A DNA stretch of 28,711 nt from an uncultured Clostridia bacterium (GCA_934122035.1 CAKOVP010000017.1:1-28711), one strand, 5' to 3'; positions 5,675 through 13,672 are shown, numbered from the stretch's first letter. Made by a program: numbers and translations. Notes: generated by a model not told the origin, from the sequence alone.

Positions 5675-5712
5675 ATAAAAGCTCTATTGAATGTGATAGA
5701 GCTTTTATAGGA
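5675..5712 (+). terminator. Terminator-like hairpin after the tasA-like gene
   Basis: A perfect 13-bp stem (5675-5687 with 5696-5708) and an eight-base loop. The T residues lie inside the 3' arm (CTTTTAT) rather than after it, so termination may be partial. Confidence 0.6.
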
Positions 5713-5868
5713 ATATATTGACAAAAGACAATTAACTTTTTTGTGAGTATATTCTAATTTAAAAACAGGCACTGCTAAGAAGTATTTTCAATTTTATATT
5801 TATTTGGAACTAAGAATTATGAAGAAGCATTTATAATTTTGTACCAAAAATAGAAGGGAAATAGAAAT

Positions 5869-6447
5869 TTGGAACAGAAAGAAGAAATATCTAGAGAAAA
5901 TTTAAAAAGAATAATTTATATATTAGTAGTTATAATAATAATTCTTTTACTATTACTAATATTTAAAATTGGAAAAATAGGAATAGAAGAAAAAACAGCC
6001 TCTAGTAATGTATATACAGGAGGAATATCTGTTACAGAAAATGATTTTGAAATAGGAAAAGATGCAAAATTAAATATATTTAATAACACAGAATTTAATA
6101 ATAAAAAAATAATTGCACCACATTCTAAAGGAACATATAAATTCTATATAAGAAATAAATCTAACCAAGATATGACATACAATATAGCTTTTACGGATGA
6201 AATGAAAAAATTTGTTAATATGAAATACAAACTAAAAATGGACAACATCTATATTAAAGGAAACGAAGAAGAATATGTTACGATAAATAATTTAAATGTA
6301 AGTAATATATCAGTTCTTAAAGATTCCGCAAATATATTTACACTAGAGTGGTATTGGGAAGATAATGATGAGCTAGATACACAAATAGGAATTTCAGATG
6401 AAAGATATTATACAATTAATTTAAATATAGAAGCTTCTCAAAACTAA
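5869..6447 (+). CDS. Membrane-anchored TasA-like protein
   Basis: A 192-residue protein starting at TTG, which is the first possible start after a stop at 5851-5853 and has AAGGGA nine bases upstream. A strongly hydrophobic helix (about 15-33) follows a charged N terminus. There is no clear signal-peptidase site, so it may stay anchored. The outer part carries TasA-family landmarks: 'APHSKGTYKFYIRNKSNQD' resembles the 'APG-x-KG' strand block, and 'LEWYWEDNDELDTQIG' matches the tryptophan-rich DTxxG block of the upstream TasA-like protein. It could act like TapA as an anchor or assembly partner for the fibre; that role is inference. It lies 230 bases after the tasA-like gene. Confidence 0.7.
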   Translation: MEQKEEISRENLKRIIYILVVIIIILLLLLIFKIGKIGIEEKTASSNVYTGGISVTENDFEIGKDAKLNIFNNTEFNNKKIIAPHSKGTYKFYIRNKSNQDMTYNIAFTDEMKKFVNMKYKLKMDNIYIKGNEEEYVTINNLNVSNISVLKDSANIFTLEWYWEDNDELDTQIGISDERYYTINLNIEASQN

Positions 6448-6534
6448 AAAATTATTAGCTCAAAAACTATAATTATGCAAAAGTTTAGGCAATAATAATT
6501 ATACATAACCTAAAAAGAAAGAAGTTAACCAGAG

Positions 6535-6630
6535 ATGAAACTGTTTACGAATGAAGCGATTAATGAAAGAAAAAGAAGAAAACAGTTTACCAAAATAATA
6601 AATACAATAATAACAATGTATTTTATTTAA
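6535..6630 (+). CDS. Possible 31-residue basic peptide or gene-start remnant
   Basis: ATG at 6535 opens a short frame beginning 'MKLFTNEAINERKRRKQFTK' and ending in a short hydrophobic stretch. The basic N terminus before a hydrophobic start resembles the first residues of a membrane protein such as a signal peptidase, cut off by a stop. The ribosome binding site is poor. It may be a relic or chance. The rest of 6448-6660 shows nothing else recognisable. Confidence 0.2.
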   Translation: MKLFTNEAINERKRRKQFTKIINTIITMYFI

Positions 6631-6660
6631 GAAAAGTTATATAAAAAATAATACAGTTGA

Positions 6661-6747
6661 AAAAAATATGCTTCAACAAAACATTTTTAAAAATTATAAA
6701 TTATCAATTTAAAATAAGTTATTTGAGTTTTGTTTTGCATATTTTTT
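6661..6747. repeat. Long hairpin element, copy 1 (terminator-like, conserved core)
   Basis: Outer stem of 11 perfect pairs (6661-6671 with 6737-6747), inner stem of six pairs (6677-6682 with 6727-6732), and a large loop containing a 33-base segment (6690-6722) that recurs at 11129-11161 with 31 of 33 bases identical. The 3' arm ends in TTTTTT and the 5' arm begins AAAAAA, so it can act as a terminator in both directions between the convergent neighbouring genes. Confidence 0.6.
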
Positions 6748-6755
6748 CCAATGTA

Positions 6756-7415
6756 TTATTTTTTATAAATTACTGGTGGAATTTCGAAAACAATGTTAAA
6801 GCAGGTAAATTTTTCTATTTCTCCTGAGTCTAAGCAATCTAAATAAATATCTAATTCGTCTAAGTTTCTGCAAGCTGCAATTATTGCAGGATGTAGATTA
6901 TAATTAAATAACAATTCCATTGCTAAGTCGAATGAATATTTTAAAGATTTTTTTTCTTTTTTATGTGCTAAATTGAAGGCTTCTCTGAATCTAGAAATAG
7001 ATAAAGATTTGAAAGCTGAGATTGGTATTGTGTATTTTTTATCTATTATATCTTCATAAGTAGTGTTTTCTTCGTTTTTTAAAGCTTCTAAGTCGTTTAA
7101 GTAATAAGGAAGTATTATTTTTCCTTTAGTTTCTGAAACGATAAGAGTGTTTTCTGTAAGATTAGATTTTTTGATATTTTCTTGAATAGAAGGAATAGAA
7201 ACAGAGGCTTGTTCTTGTAAATATTTTTCTATTAAAGGAATAATTGAATATAAAAAGTTTTCTATATATTGAGTATTGTTTAAAATATTTTCTATAGAAG
7301 TGATATTTTTTTCTGCTAAGTTTTTTTGTAAATCTTCTATTTGAGAAATATTTGTATTACATTTTATTAAAGATTGTTTTAAATTTTCTAAAAAATCGTT
7401 ATCAAAAATTGTCAT
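6756..7415 (-). CDS. Conserved-looking protein of unknown function
   Basis: A 219-residue cytoplasmic protein; I do not recognise the family. The N-terminal part (about 1-75) is rich in Leu, Ile, Asn and Lys and looks like a helical coiled coil. A linker follows, then a compact C-terminal region including 'IPISAFKSLSISRFREAFNL', 'SFDLAMELLFNYNLHPAIIA' and 'CRNLDELDIYLDCLDSGEIE'. There is no signal peptide or membrane helix. The start is well supported by GAGGTGA eight bases upstream of ATG. It is a single gene, convergent with the TasA-like gene across the hairpin at 6661-6747. Confidence 0.7.
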   Translation of the reverse strand: MTIFDNDFLENLKQSLIKCNTNISQIEDLQKNLAEKNITSIENILNNTQYIENFLYSIIPLIEKYLQEQASVSIPSIQENIKKSNLTENTLIVSETKGKIILPYYLNDLEALKNEENTTYEDIIDKKYTIPISAFKSLSISRFREAFNLAHKKEKKSLKYSFDLAMELLFNYNLHPAIIAACRNLDELDIYLDCLDSGEIEKFTCFNIVFEIPPVIYKK

Positions 7416-7635
7416 TTGTTTTCACCTCGAAAATAATTATACAGTAGATCAAGATAATTTACAATATTATTAAAATAAATAATCAATAAAAATTGTATAT
7501 TAACTAATGCTGTAAAATAAATCAATGTATTATTTCTATAATATGTTGAATTAAAATAAGTTGTAAATAAAAATTAATGTCGAAAAGTAATGTAATATGA
7601 TATACGATTAGTAAGAATTTTTTATGAAAATATGG

Positions 7636-7746
7636 TAAAATTATAGAATACAAAATAATAATATGCGTAAAAGCTTCTATTTTTAAGCCTGAGTACTCTA
7701 TGAGTAAAAATGAATAAAAAAGTAACAAATTTTCGCCATAGCGAAA
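7636..7746 (+). promoter_or_regulatory. Leader region of the small XRE gene
   Basis: The 383 bases between 7416 and 7798 contain no convincing gene. TAAAAT at 7636-7641 preceded by TGG is a possible extended -10. A GAGTACTC palindrome lies at 7691-7698. A perfect hairpin TTTCGC-CATA-GCGAAA at 7731-7746 lies about 50 bases before the XRE start and may be an operator or transcript element. Confidence 0.3.
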
Positions 7747-7798
7747 GCTAAATGTGATTTAATACGAAAAAAGCTTAAAGAATCGGTGAAGAAAGAAT

Positions 7799-7999
7799 AT
7801 GCATATAGAATTATTGATTAAGCAAGTTCGACAGGAAAAAGGTATGACTTTATCTAGCTTAGCTAGAAGAAGTGGAGTGTCGGTTGCACATATTAGTGAC
7901 ATAGAAAAAGAATTTAAATCTCCAAGCCTACTTGTAATGGTTAGGCTTGCTAAGGCGTTAAACGTTGATATCACAGAGTTATATAGAGTTAGATGGTAA
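7799..7999 (+). CDS. Small XRE-family regulator
   Basis: A 66-residue protein that is a bare helix-turn-helix domain: 'IKQVRQEKGMTLSSLARRSG' then 'VSVAHISDIEKEFKSPSLLV' and 'LAKALNVDITELYRV'. The order matches Cro/C1-type domains (recognition helix around 'VSVAHISDIE'). GGTGAAG is the likely ribosome binding site. The next gene starts only seven bases after the stop, so the two are probably co-transcribed. Such minimal regulators often control a neighbouring gene or their own promoter; the palindromes upstream at 7691-7698 and 7731-7746 are candidate sites. Confidence 0.85.
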   Translation: MHIELLIKQVRQEKGMTLSSLARRSGVSVAHISDIEKEFKSPSLLVMVRLAKALNVDITELYRVRW

Positions 8000-8006
8000 C
8001 TAAATT

Positions 8007-8210
8007 ATGAAATCATTATATAAATACAGCTTAGATGCATTAGAAGTTTACTTAAGTGTTACAAAGAGCATACCATCAGAAAAAGAATGGAATCACTATG
8101 CTTATGAACAAAATTTGCTATCTAGCAAGACTCTACAATTTTTTTATGGAAAAAGATTCAACTTAATGTGCAAAAACTTAATAAAGAAAAGAAGACGAAG
8201 TTCTAAATAA
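8007..8210 (+). CDS. Small protein co-transcribed with the XRE regulator
   Basis: A 67-residue basic protein. The central part 'SIPSEKEWNHYAYEQNLLSS' followed by 'TLQFFYGKRFNLMCKNLI' recalls a short helical repeat found beside HNH endonucleases and in small clostridial proteins (pattern P-S-x-x-E-W-x-x-Y-A). The likeness is by eye and weak. The C terminus KKRRRSSK could bind nucleic acid. No strong ribosome binding site is seen and the gap to the XRE gene is seven bases, so translational coupling is likely. Function unknown; it may be a partner of the regulator. Confidence 0.6.
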   Translation: MKSLYKYSLDALEVYLSVTKSIPSEKEWNHYAYEQNLLSSKTLQFFYGKRFNLMCKNLIKKRRRSSK

Positions 8211-8437
8211 GAATTTGGTCTTTTTATTTTTGGACAAAGTAAATATTGCACAGAAAATTTATTTAATAAATTTTTGTCAATGAATAAATTTACCAAAATT
8301 TACAATTTTATAAATAACAATAAAAATAGGGAAAATACTAAAATTTGAAAATTATCAGATTTGTTCCATAAAGTACTAGACTTTTTGTAATAAATAGCTT
8401 AAAATAAATTTGAATAATTTTGAAAGGAATGAAATTT

Positions 8438-8968
8438 ATGAATATATGGCATGATATTGAAGAAGAAAGAATAAAAAAAGATGACTTTGAGTCTGTAATA
8501 GAAATACCAAAAGGATGCAAAAATAAGTATGAGTTAGACAAGAAAACTGGAATGTTAAGATTAGACAGAATTTTATATACTGCAACACATTACCCAGCAA
8601 ACTACGGATTTATTCCAAGAACATATGCTGGAGATAAAGATCCATTGGATGTACTTGTTTTATGCCAAGAGGAAATTTATCCATTAACACTTGTAGAATG
8701 CTATCCAATTGGAGTGCTTAGGATGACAGACAGTAATGAAGAAGATGAAAAAATAATTGCAATTGCCAAAAAAGATCCATTCTTAAATTGCTATAATGAC
8801 ATTTCTGAATTACCAACTTCTATAACAGCTGAAATAATGCATTTTTTCAAGGTATATAAACAATTAGAAGGCAAGGTAACAACAGTAGATAAAATGATGG
8901 GAAGAAAAGAAGCGGAAGAAATAATACAAGAAGCAATTAATAATTATAAACAAACATTTAATAAATAA
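8438..8968 (+). CDS. ppa: Inorganic pyrophosphatase, family I
   Basis: Soluble cytoplasmic enzyme that hydrolyses pyrophosphate to phosphate with Mg2+ and so drives biosynthetic reactions. It has 176 residues, the normal size. 'DRILYTATHYPANYGFIPRT' is the classical substrate-binding block, and 'GDKDPLDVLVL' (D66, D68, D71) is the metal-binding signature. 'GVLRMTDSNEEDEKIIAI' and 'FFKVYKQLEGK' complete the active site. I chose the ATG at 8438 because AAAGGA lies nine bases before it; a TTG at 8420 would extend the protein by six residues but overlaps that site. It begins an apparent operon with the TPR protein and uppP, whose enzymes also act on diphosphate compounds. Confidence 0.95.
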   Translation: MNIWHDIEEERIKKDDFESVIEIPKGCKNKYELDKKTGMLRLDRILYTATHYPANYGFIPRTYAGDKDPLDVLVLCQEEIYPLTLVECYPIGVLRMTDSNEEDEKIIAIAKKDPFLNCYNDISELPTSITAEIMHFFKVYKQLEGKVTTVDKMMGRKEAEEIIQEAINNYKQTFNK

Positions 8969-8999
8969 ATAGATGAATAAAGAGAGAAGGTGAACCAAT

Positions 9000-10217
9000 A
9001 TGTGGGAAAAACTTATATTCAATCTTCTGGCATTTACACTATTTATACTAATGTTTATTCATTTTATTAGAAAAAATGACACAAGTTATGTGTATTTATT
9101 AGCAATACAATTTTTAGGAATGTTACTAAATTTTATAGAATTATGGTGCTCAAAAAGTTTTGGAGTAATAGCAAAAATATTGATGTATGCCTTTTCGATT
9201 ATATTACCAATATGCATTATGTATTTAGAACTAAAAAAGAATTTAGAATTTTCTGAACTTTTAAATATATTACTAGCAAAAACATATGTATTATTTGGAA
9301 AAACAGAGGAAGCAAAAAAACGTTTAAATTTATTGTTAGAAAAAAATCCAAACACTTATAAAGGACATTTATTATTAGCTAAAATATATGAAAATGAAGA
9401 ACAATATGAGATGGCTCTTGAAGAGTATCAAACTGCTTTTGATTGCGACAGAACAAATAAGACAATTTATATGAAAATAGGTGAGCTATATGGAAAAGTT
9501 GGTAAAGAAAATGAGGCAATAACAATTTTTTCTGAGATTCTAAAAAATGAGCCACAAAATTACGAAGCAAGCATAATTCTTGGAGATATTTTATATAATA
9601 AAAAAGAATTTAAAGAAGCAATTCAAGTATATATATCTGCGTTAAAATACAATCAGATGGATTTTAACTTATATTATAATATGGGAATGGCTTTTACAAT
9701 GATAAATGATTTCCAAAGAGCAAAAGAATGTTATGAAAAAGCAGCACAAATAAATAGTGTTTTATACAATGCAAAATATGATATTGGCATAATAAATTTA
9801 TTATACGGAGATTTGGAAGAAGCCGAAAGGTACTTTATGGAATGTTTAAATGAGTCTGAAATAGAATCTGGATCATATTATTATTTAGCAAGAATTTCTA
9901 TGGTAAAAGGTGATACAGAAAAAGCTAAAAATTATATAAATGTTGCAATAGAAGAAGATCCTAATATTTATAAAAAAGTTCTAGAAGAAAATATTTTTGC
10001 ACCTATAATAGAGGTAATAAATAAACCTCAAATAGAAGAGAAAATAGAGAAAAGAAATAAGAGAACAAAGAAAATTAGCTTGAAAGAAGCACAAATAAAT
10101 AAACACTTGGAAAGTACATTCAAATTAGTTGGAAGATTAAATAATGATGATATAGAAATGATATCAAATATAAAGAAAACAAGAAATATTACAAGAGAAG
10201 AACAAGAAAGACAGTAA
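9000..10217 (+). CDS. Membrane-anchored tetratricopeptide repeat protein
   Basis: A 405-residue protein with three predicted N-terminal membrane helices (about 5-22, 31-48 and 56-77) and a run of about six to seven TPR units from residue 85 to about 325, each around 34 residues with the W/L-G-Y-A-F-A-P pattern (for example 'AKIYENEEQYEMALEEYQTA' and 'YNMGMAFTMINDFQRAKECY'). The C-terminal part is a highly charged tail ('KIEKRNKRTKKISLKEAQ'). TPR arrays are protein-binding scaffolds, so the partner is unknown. It sits 31 bases after ppa and 49 before uppP, with AGAAGGTGA as ribosome binding site, so a cell-envelope role is plausible but inferred. Confidence 0.8.
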   Translation: MWEKLIFNLLAFTLFILMFIHFIRKNDTSYVYLLAIQFLGMLLNFIELWCSKSFGVIAKILMYAFSIILPICIMYLELKKNLEFSELLNILLAKTYVLFGKTEEAKKRLNLLLEKNPNTYKGHLLLAKIYENEEQYEMALEEYQTAFDCDRTNKTIYMKIGELYGKVGKENEAITIFSEILKNEPQNYEASIILGDILYNKKEFKEAIQVYISALKYNQMDFNLYYNMGMAFTMINDFQRAKECYEKAAQINSVLYNAKYDIGIINLLYGDLEEAERYFMECLNESEIESGSYYYLARISMVKGDTEKAKNYINVAIEEDPNIYKKVLEENIFAPIIEVINKPQIEEKIEKRNKRTKKISLKEAQINKHLESTFKLVGRLNNDDIEMISNIKKTRNITREEQERQ

Positions 10218-10266
10218 TATTATATGTTATAAAGTAATAAAAATATAATAAAAAAGGAGAAAAACA

Positions 10267-11049
10267 ATGGAAATTTATCAAGCGTTAATTTTAGGAATAG
10301 TACAAGGATTAACTGAACTTTTACCTATATCAAGTTCAGCACATTTAACAATAATACCTTGGATTTTTAATTGGAATATACCAGAGGCTTTTGATGTAGC
10401 CTTACATTTTGGAACATTACTAGCAATAGTATTATATTTCTTTAAAGATTGGATGGAACTTATAAAAGGTGGATATAAGTATGTTGTAAAAAAAGAAAAA
10501 ACAGTACAAGGCAGAATGTTTTGGTACATAGTACTGGCAACAATACCAGGAGGTATAGTAGGATTTTTACTAGATCATTTCTTAAATGGAGTTTTAAATA
10601 GACCAATAATAATAGCAATTGCATTAATTGTAATGGGAATAATCTTATATGTAGTAGACAAAAATGCAAAGAGCAAAGTAAAATACGAAGAAATGACACT
10701 TAAGCAGACATTTTTAATAGGTGTTTCTCAGGCATTAGCATTTATACCAGGTGTATCACGTTCTGGAATTACAATTACAACAGCAAGAGCAATGGGAGTA
10801 ACAAGAGAAGCAGCAGCAAAATATACTTTCTTATTATCAACACCGATTGTATTTGCAGCAACAGTTTTGAAATTTAAAGATTTTGTATTTAATTTGCCAT
10901 TTATAGTTGGGGTAGTATCTAGTTTTATAGTAGGATTGATTGTAATAAAATTCTTACTAAAATATTTGCAAAAGGGAAGCTTTAAAGCATTTGCAATATA
11001 TAGAGTGATCGCAGGAATTGTGATAATACTAATTACTTTTATAAAATAA
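10267..11049 (+). CDS. uppP: Undecaprenyl-diphosphatase
   Basis: Integral membrane enzyme that removes a phosphate from undecaprenyl diphosphate to regenerate the lipid carrier for peptidoglycan and wall polymers; overproduction gives bacitracin resistance. It has 260 residues with about eight membrane helices. The two catalytic blocks are present: 'QGLTELLPISSSAHL' with Glu17 and His26 (usually GLTEFLPISSTGH), and 'PGVSRSGIT' at 161-169 with the essential arginine. The start follows AAAAGGAGA. It ends the apparent ppa-TPR-uppP operon and is followed by the second copy of the long hairpin element. Confidence 0.95.
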   Translation: MEIYQALILGIVQGLTELLPISSSAHLTIIPWIFNWNIPEAFDVALHFGTLLAIVLYFFKDWMELIKGGYKYVVKKEKTVQGRMFWYIVLATIPGGIVGFLLDHFLNGVLNRPIIIAIALIVMGIILYVVDKNAKSKVKYEEMTLKQTFLIGVSQALAFIPGVSRSGITITTARAMGVTREAAAKYTFLLSTPIVFAATVLKFKDFVFNLPFIVGVVSSFIVGLIVIKFLLKYLQKGSFKAFAIYRVIAGIVIILITFIK

Positions 11050-11089
11050 TACATATATAAAGAATATAATCAATAAAATAATACATAAA

Positions 11090-11187
11090 AAATAATAACC
11101 TTTGTTAAAACATATTCAAATTCATTATAAAATTATAAATTATCAATTTTAAATGAGTTATCCAAAGTTTTGACTCGGTTATTTTTT
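11090..11187 (+). repeat. Long hairpin element, copy 2 (terminator-like, conserved core)
   Basis: Same layout as 6661-6747: outer stem AATAACC/GGTTATT (11094-11100 with 11177-11183), inner stem of eight pairs with one G-U (11104-11111 with 11167-11174), and a loop with the shared 33-base core at 11129-11161. The outer stem sequence differs from copy 1 but still pairs. A run of T follows from 11182, so it probably terminates the uppP transcript. The rest of 11188-11279 shows only AT-rich sequence with repeated AATATTAC motifs. Confidence 0.6.
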
Positions 11188-11279
11188 TTATATTAGAAAT
11201 GTGAAAAAGTGATAAAAAACGACAAAATATTTCAATAATATTACAATATTACATTTTTTTTACTATTGCTTTATACGTG

Positions 11280-11307
11280 TTGACTTTTTACGAAAAAAAG
11301 GTAAAAT
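11280..11307 (+). promoter_or_regulatory. Promoter of the type IV pilus operon
   Basis: TTGACT at 11280-11285, a 16-base spacer and TAAAAT at 11302-11307, giving a leader of about 80 bases before the first pilus gene. Confidence 0.55.
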
Positions 11308-11393
11308 AATAATGTGCAAAGAGAAAAAATAAAAAAAAATGAATTTTTTAGATTTTTTTGTAAAATATAATATAAAAAGTGAAAGGAAGAATC

Positions 11394-13010
11394 ATGACAA
11401 GTTGTCTAGGTATATATGTTGGTGAAAATATAATTAAATATGCAAAAGTTAATAAAGAAAAAGATAATTTGAAAATTGAAGCTTTTGGTGTTAAATTTTA
11501 CAAAAATTTAAAAGAAACAATAGATCAAATAGTAGCAGAAACATTTAGTAATAATGTGCCAATAAGTGTAAATACATCAAATGAAACCTATGATTATTTC
11601 TATATGTCGAATCTTTTAAATAAGAAAGATTTACAAAAAGCTGCAAGCACAGAATTTGAATCTTTATGTTATGAAAGAAAAGTAAATGCAAATGCGTTAG
11701 AAACTAGATATGCATTTGTAAGTGATGTAAACGACAAAGAAAGAATAAAAGTTATACATGTATCTACTGATAAAATTTCAATAAATAAAACATTATTGGA
11801 TTTTAGTGGACACTCAATAAGTAATATGTCACCAATATCTCTTAGTATTCCAACAATTGCACCAATAAAAGTTAAAGAGAATATTGCTATAATAAATATG
11901 GATGATGTAGCAACAGTAACAATATTAACTGGAGAAAAAATATTTGATGTTCAAAGATTAAGCGTTGGAGCAAAAGATGTAATTGAAAAAATAAGAGAAA
12001 ATGTTAATTCATATACAAAAGCTTATGAAATATGTAAAAATACTACTATTTATACAATGGAAGAACAATCAAATACACAAGAAGGAAACAATTATTTACA
12101 AAATATAATTCCTACATTATACACAATAGCTACAAGAACTAAAGAAATATTGAATACTCAATTATTTAAAATAAATAAAGTGTATTTAACAGGAACTTTA
12201 ACAGTAGTAAATAATATTGAATTATACTTTGAGGAAATATTAAATGGTGTTAAATGCGAAATCTTAAAACCATTCTTTGCTGAAGAAAATCCTTCAAACA
12301 ATATAAAAGATTATATAGAAGTTAATTCGGCTATAGCACTAGGTATGCAAGGATTAGGATATGGACTTGGAGATATAAACTTTCATAAAAAAGAGTTCTT
12401 TAAAAAATTTGGACAATTACTTACAACAGATGTTTCTGTTGGTGGAAAAGGAAAGAAAAAAGGTGCGAGACCATCAATAAATATTAATATCGATACTAAG
12501 AAAATGAGAACTTGGGTAACAAGAGATCTTACATTTGCTTCTGTTTTGGTGATTTTATATGTAGGTATAACAACTTATATAAATAATGCCACACTAAGCA
12601 AAGAAAAAGAAATAGCAGATGTTACTTCAGATATTAATAAACAAATAAGTATGATTGAGTCTGATAAAAAGAAGATAGATGAGAAAAAATCTGAATATGA
12701 CACTTTGGTAACAAACCTTCAAAATGCATCTGATACTGTAAGTGCATCTCAAACTTACAAAAAAGTAATACCAGTTCTTTTGAGCGAAATAATGAATGTT
12801 ATTCCAAAAGGAGTTCAATTAACTTCAATAGAAAATACGAGTGAAAAGAAAATTGTTATAAATGCTCAATCTTCAAAATATGAACAATTAGCAATTTTTA
12901 AGACAGTATTAAAATCAGAAGGAATATTAGAACCAAGTTCAGTTGTTTCATCTGAGGCAGTGAAAGAAGGAGACATTGTAAAAATAGTTATAGAAGGGGT
13001 GCTACCATGA
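11394..13010 (+). CDS. PilM-PilN fusion, type IV pilus inner-membrane assembly protein
   Basis: A 538-residue protein joining two components that are usually separate. Residues 1 to about 345 form an actin-like PilM domain, starting 'CLGIYVGENIIKYAKV', where PilM normally has 'GIDIGSSSVK'; the aspartate of the first phosphate loop is replaced by Tyr. The family rhythm continues ('IAIINMDDVATVTILTGEKI' and 'SVGAKDVIEKI'). A basic linker follows, then one membrane helix (about 380-398), a coiled coil (400-445) and a PilN-like C-terminal fold ('LLSEIMNVIPKGVQLTSIEN'). Separate PilM binds the N terminus of PilN, so the fusion fixes this contact. I chose the ATG at 11394 (AAAGGA before it) over a GTG at 11379. 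It is the first gene of the operon and overlaps pilO by four bases. Confidence 0.85.
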   Translation: MTSCLGIYVGENIIKYAKVNKEKDNLKIEAFGVKFYKNLKETIDQIVAETFSNNVPISVNTSNETYDYFYMSNLLNKKDLQKAASTEFESLCYERKVNANALETRYAFVSDVNDKERIKVIHVSTDKISINKTLLDFSGHSISNMSPISLSIPTIAPIKVKENIAIINMDDVATVTILTGEKIFDVQRLSVGAKDVIEKIRENVNSYTKAYEICKNTTIYTMEEQSNTQEGNNYLQNIIPTLYTIATRTKEILNTQLFKINKVYLTGTLTVVNNIELYFEEILNGVKCEILKPFFAEENPSNNIKDYIEVNSAIALGMQGLGYGLGDINFHKKEFFKKFGQLLTTDVSVGGKGKKKGARPSININIDTKKMRTWVTRDLTFASVLVILYVGITTYINNATLSKEKEIADVTSDINKQISMIESDKKKIDEKKSEYDTLVTNLQNASDTVSASQTYKKVIPVLLSEIMNVIPKGVQLTSIENTSEKKIVINAQSSKYEQLAIFKTVLKSEGILEPSSVVSSEAVKEGDIVKIVIEGVLP

Positions 13011-13672
13011 AAAACATTTTAATAACAATAATTACAGTGCTAATTACGGTATTTGTTGCAATATGTATGATTAGAGGATTTAGTATAGGCAACTTTAAAA
13101 TTCCTAGTTTTTCACAAATTGCAGCATCTAGTAAACAATTAGATGCTGATATTGAAAAATTAAATGACTTAAAAAATACAACATACAAAAAGAAGGTTAG
13201 CGACCTTGAAACTTCTACAAAAAGTTTGGCTTCCAGCAAGCAAAAGTATTTAGATTTAGCGAGTGTAAGTACTGAAAAAGAAATAAAGGAAGCTACTGTT
13301 ACTCAAAAGTATGCAATGGAATATTTGTGGAGCAAACTTGGAGGATATGCAACTAAAGAAGGTGTAAATGCTAAAATAGTTGTAGAAACAAGTGGGGTTG
13401 AAGAAAAGAATACAATTAATTTTACAATTGAAGGAACTTACATTGGAATAATAAATTATGTTTCTGCAATAGAAGATGACTCAGACTTAGGCTTTAGAAT
13501 AGAAAATTTTAAGATTACAGGTAGTACAGAAATTTTAACTGCAACATTTAAAGTATCAAATGTTGGAATAAAAGCAGAAACAGTTACAAACAAACCTACA
13601 ACATCAACAAATACTAGTAGTTCAACTAATACACAAAGTAACACAAATAATACAAATACTGTAAATCAATAG
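13007..13672 (+). CDS. pilO: PilO-like type IV pilus assembly protein
   Basis: A 221-residue bitopic membrane protein: a short N terminus, one membrane helix (4-24), a coiled coil (about 40-85) and a ferredoxin-like C-terminal domain with 'INFTIEGTYIGIINYVSAIE' and 'FRIENFKITGSTEILTATFK', as in PilO, which pairs with PilN in the inner-membrane alignment complex. A tail of about 35 residues rich in Thr, Asn and Ser follows and may reach into the wall. The start overlaps the preceding stop (ATGA), indicating translational coupling with the PilM-PilN gene. The assignment rests on architecture and gene order more than sequence identity. Confidence 0.75.
   Translation: MKNILITIITVLITVFVAICMIRGFSIGNFKIPSFSQIAASSKQLDADIEKLNDLKNTTYKKKVSDLETSTKSLASSKQKYLDLASVSTEKEIKEATVTQKYAMEYLWSKLGGYATKEGVNAKIVVETSGVEEKNTINFTIEGTYIGIINYVSAIEDDSDLGFRIENFKITGSTEILTATFKVSNVGIKAETVTNKPTTSTNTSSSTNTQSNTNNTNTVNQ

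Noticed and set aside
7522..7728. 68-residue minus-strand frame in the gap before the small XRE gene
   Set aside because: Composition is almost only Ile, Leu, Tyr and Phe, as expected from random AT-rich DNA, and no ribosome binding site precedes it.
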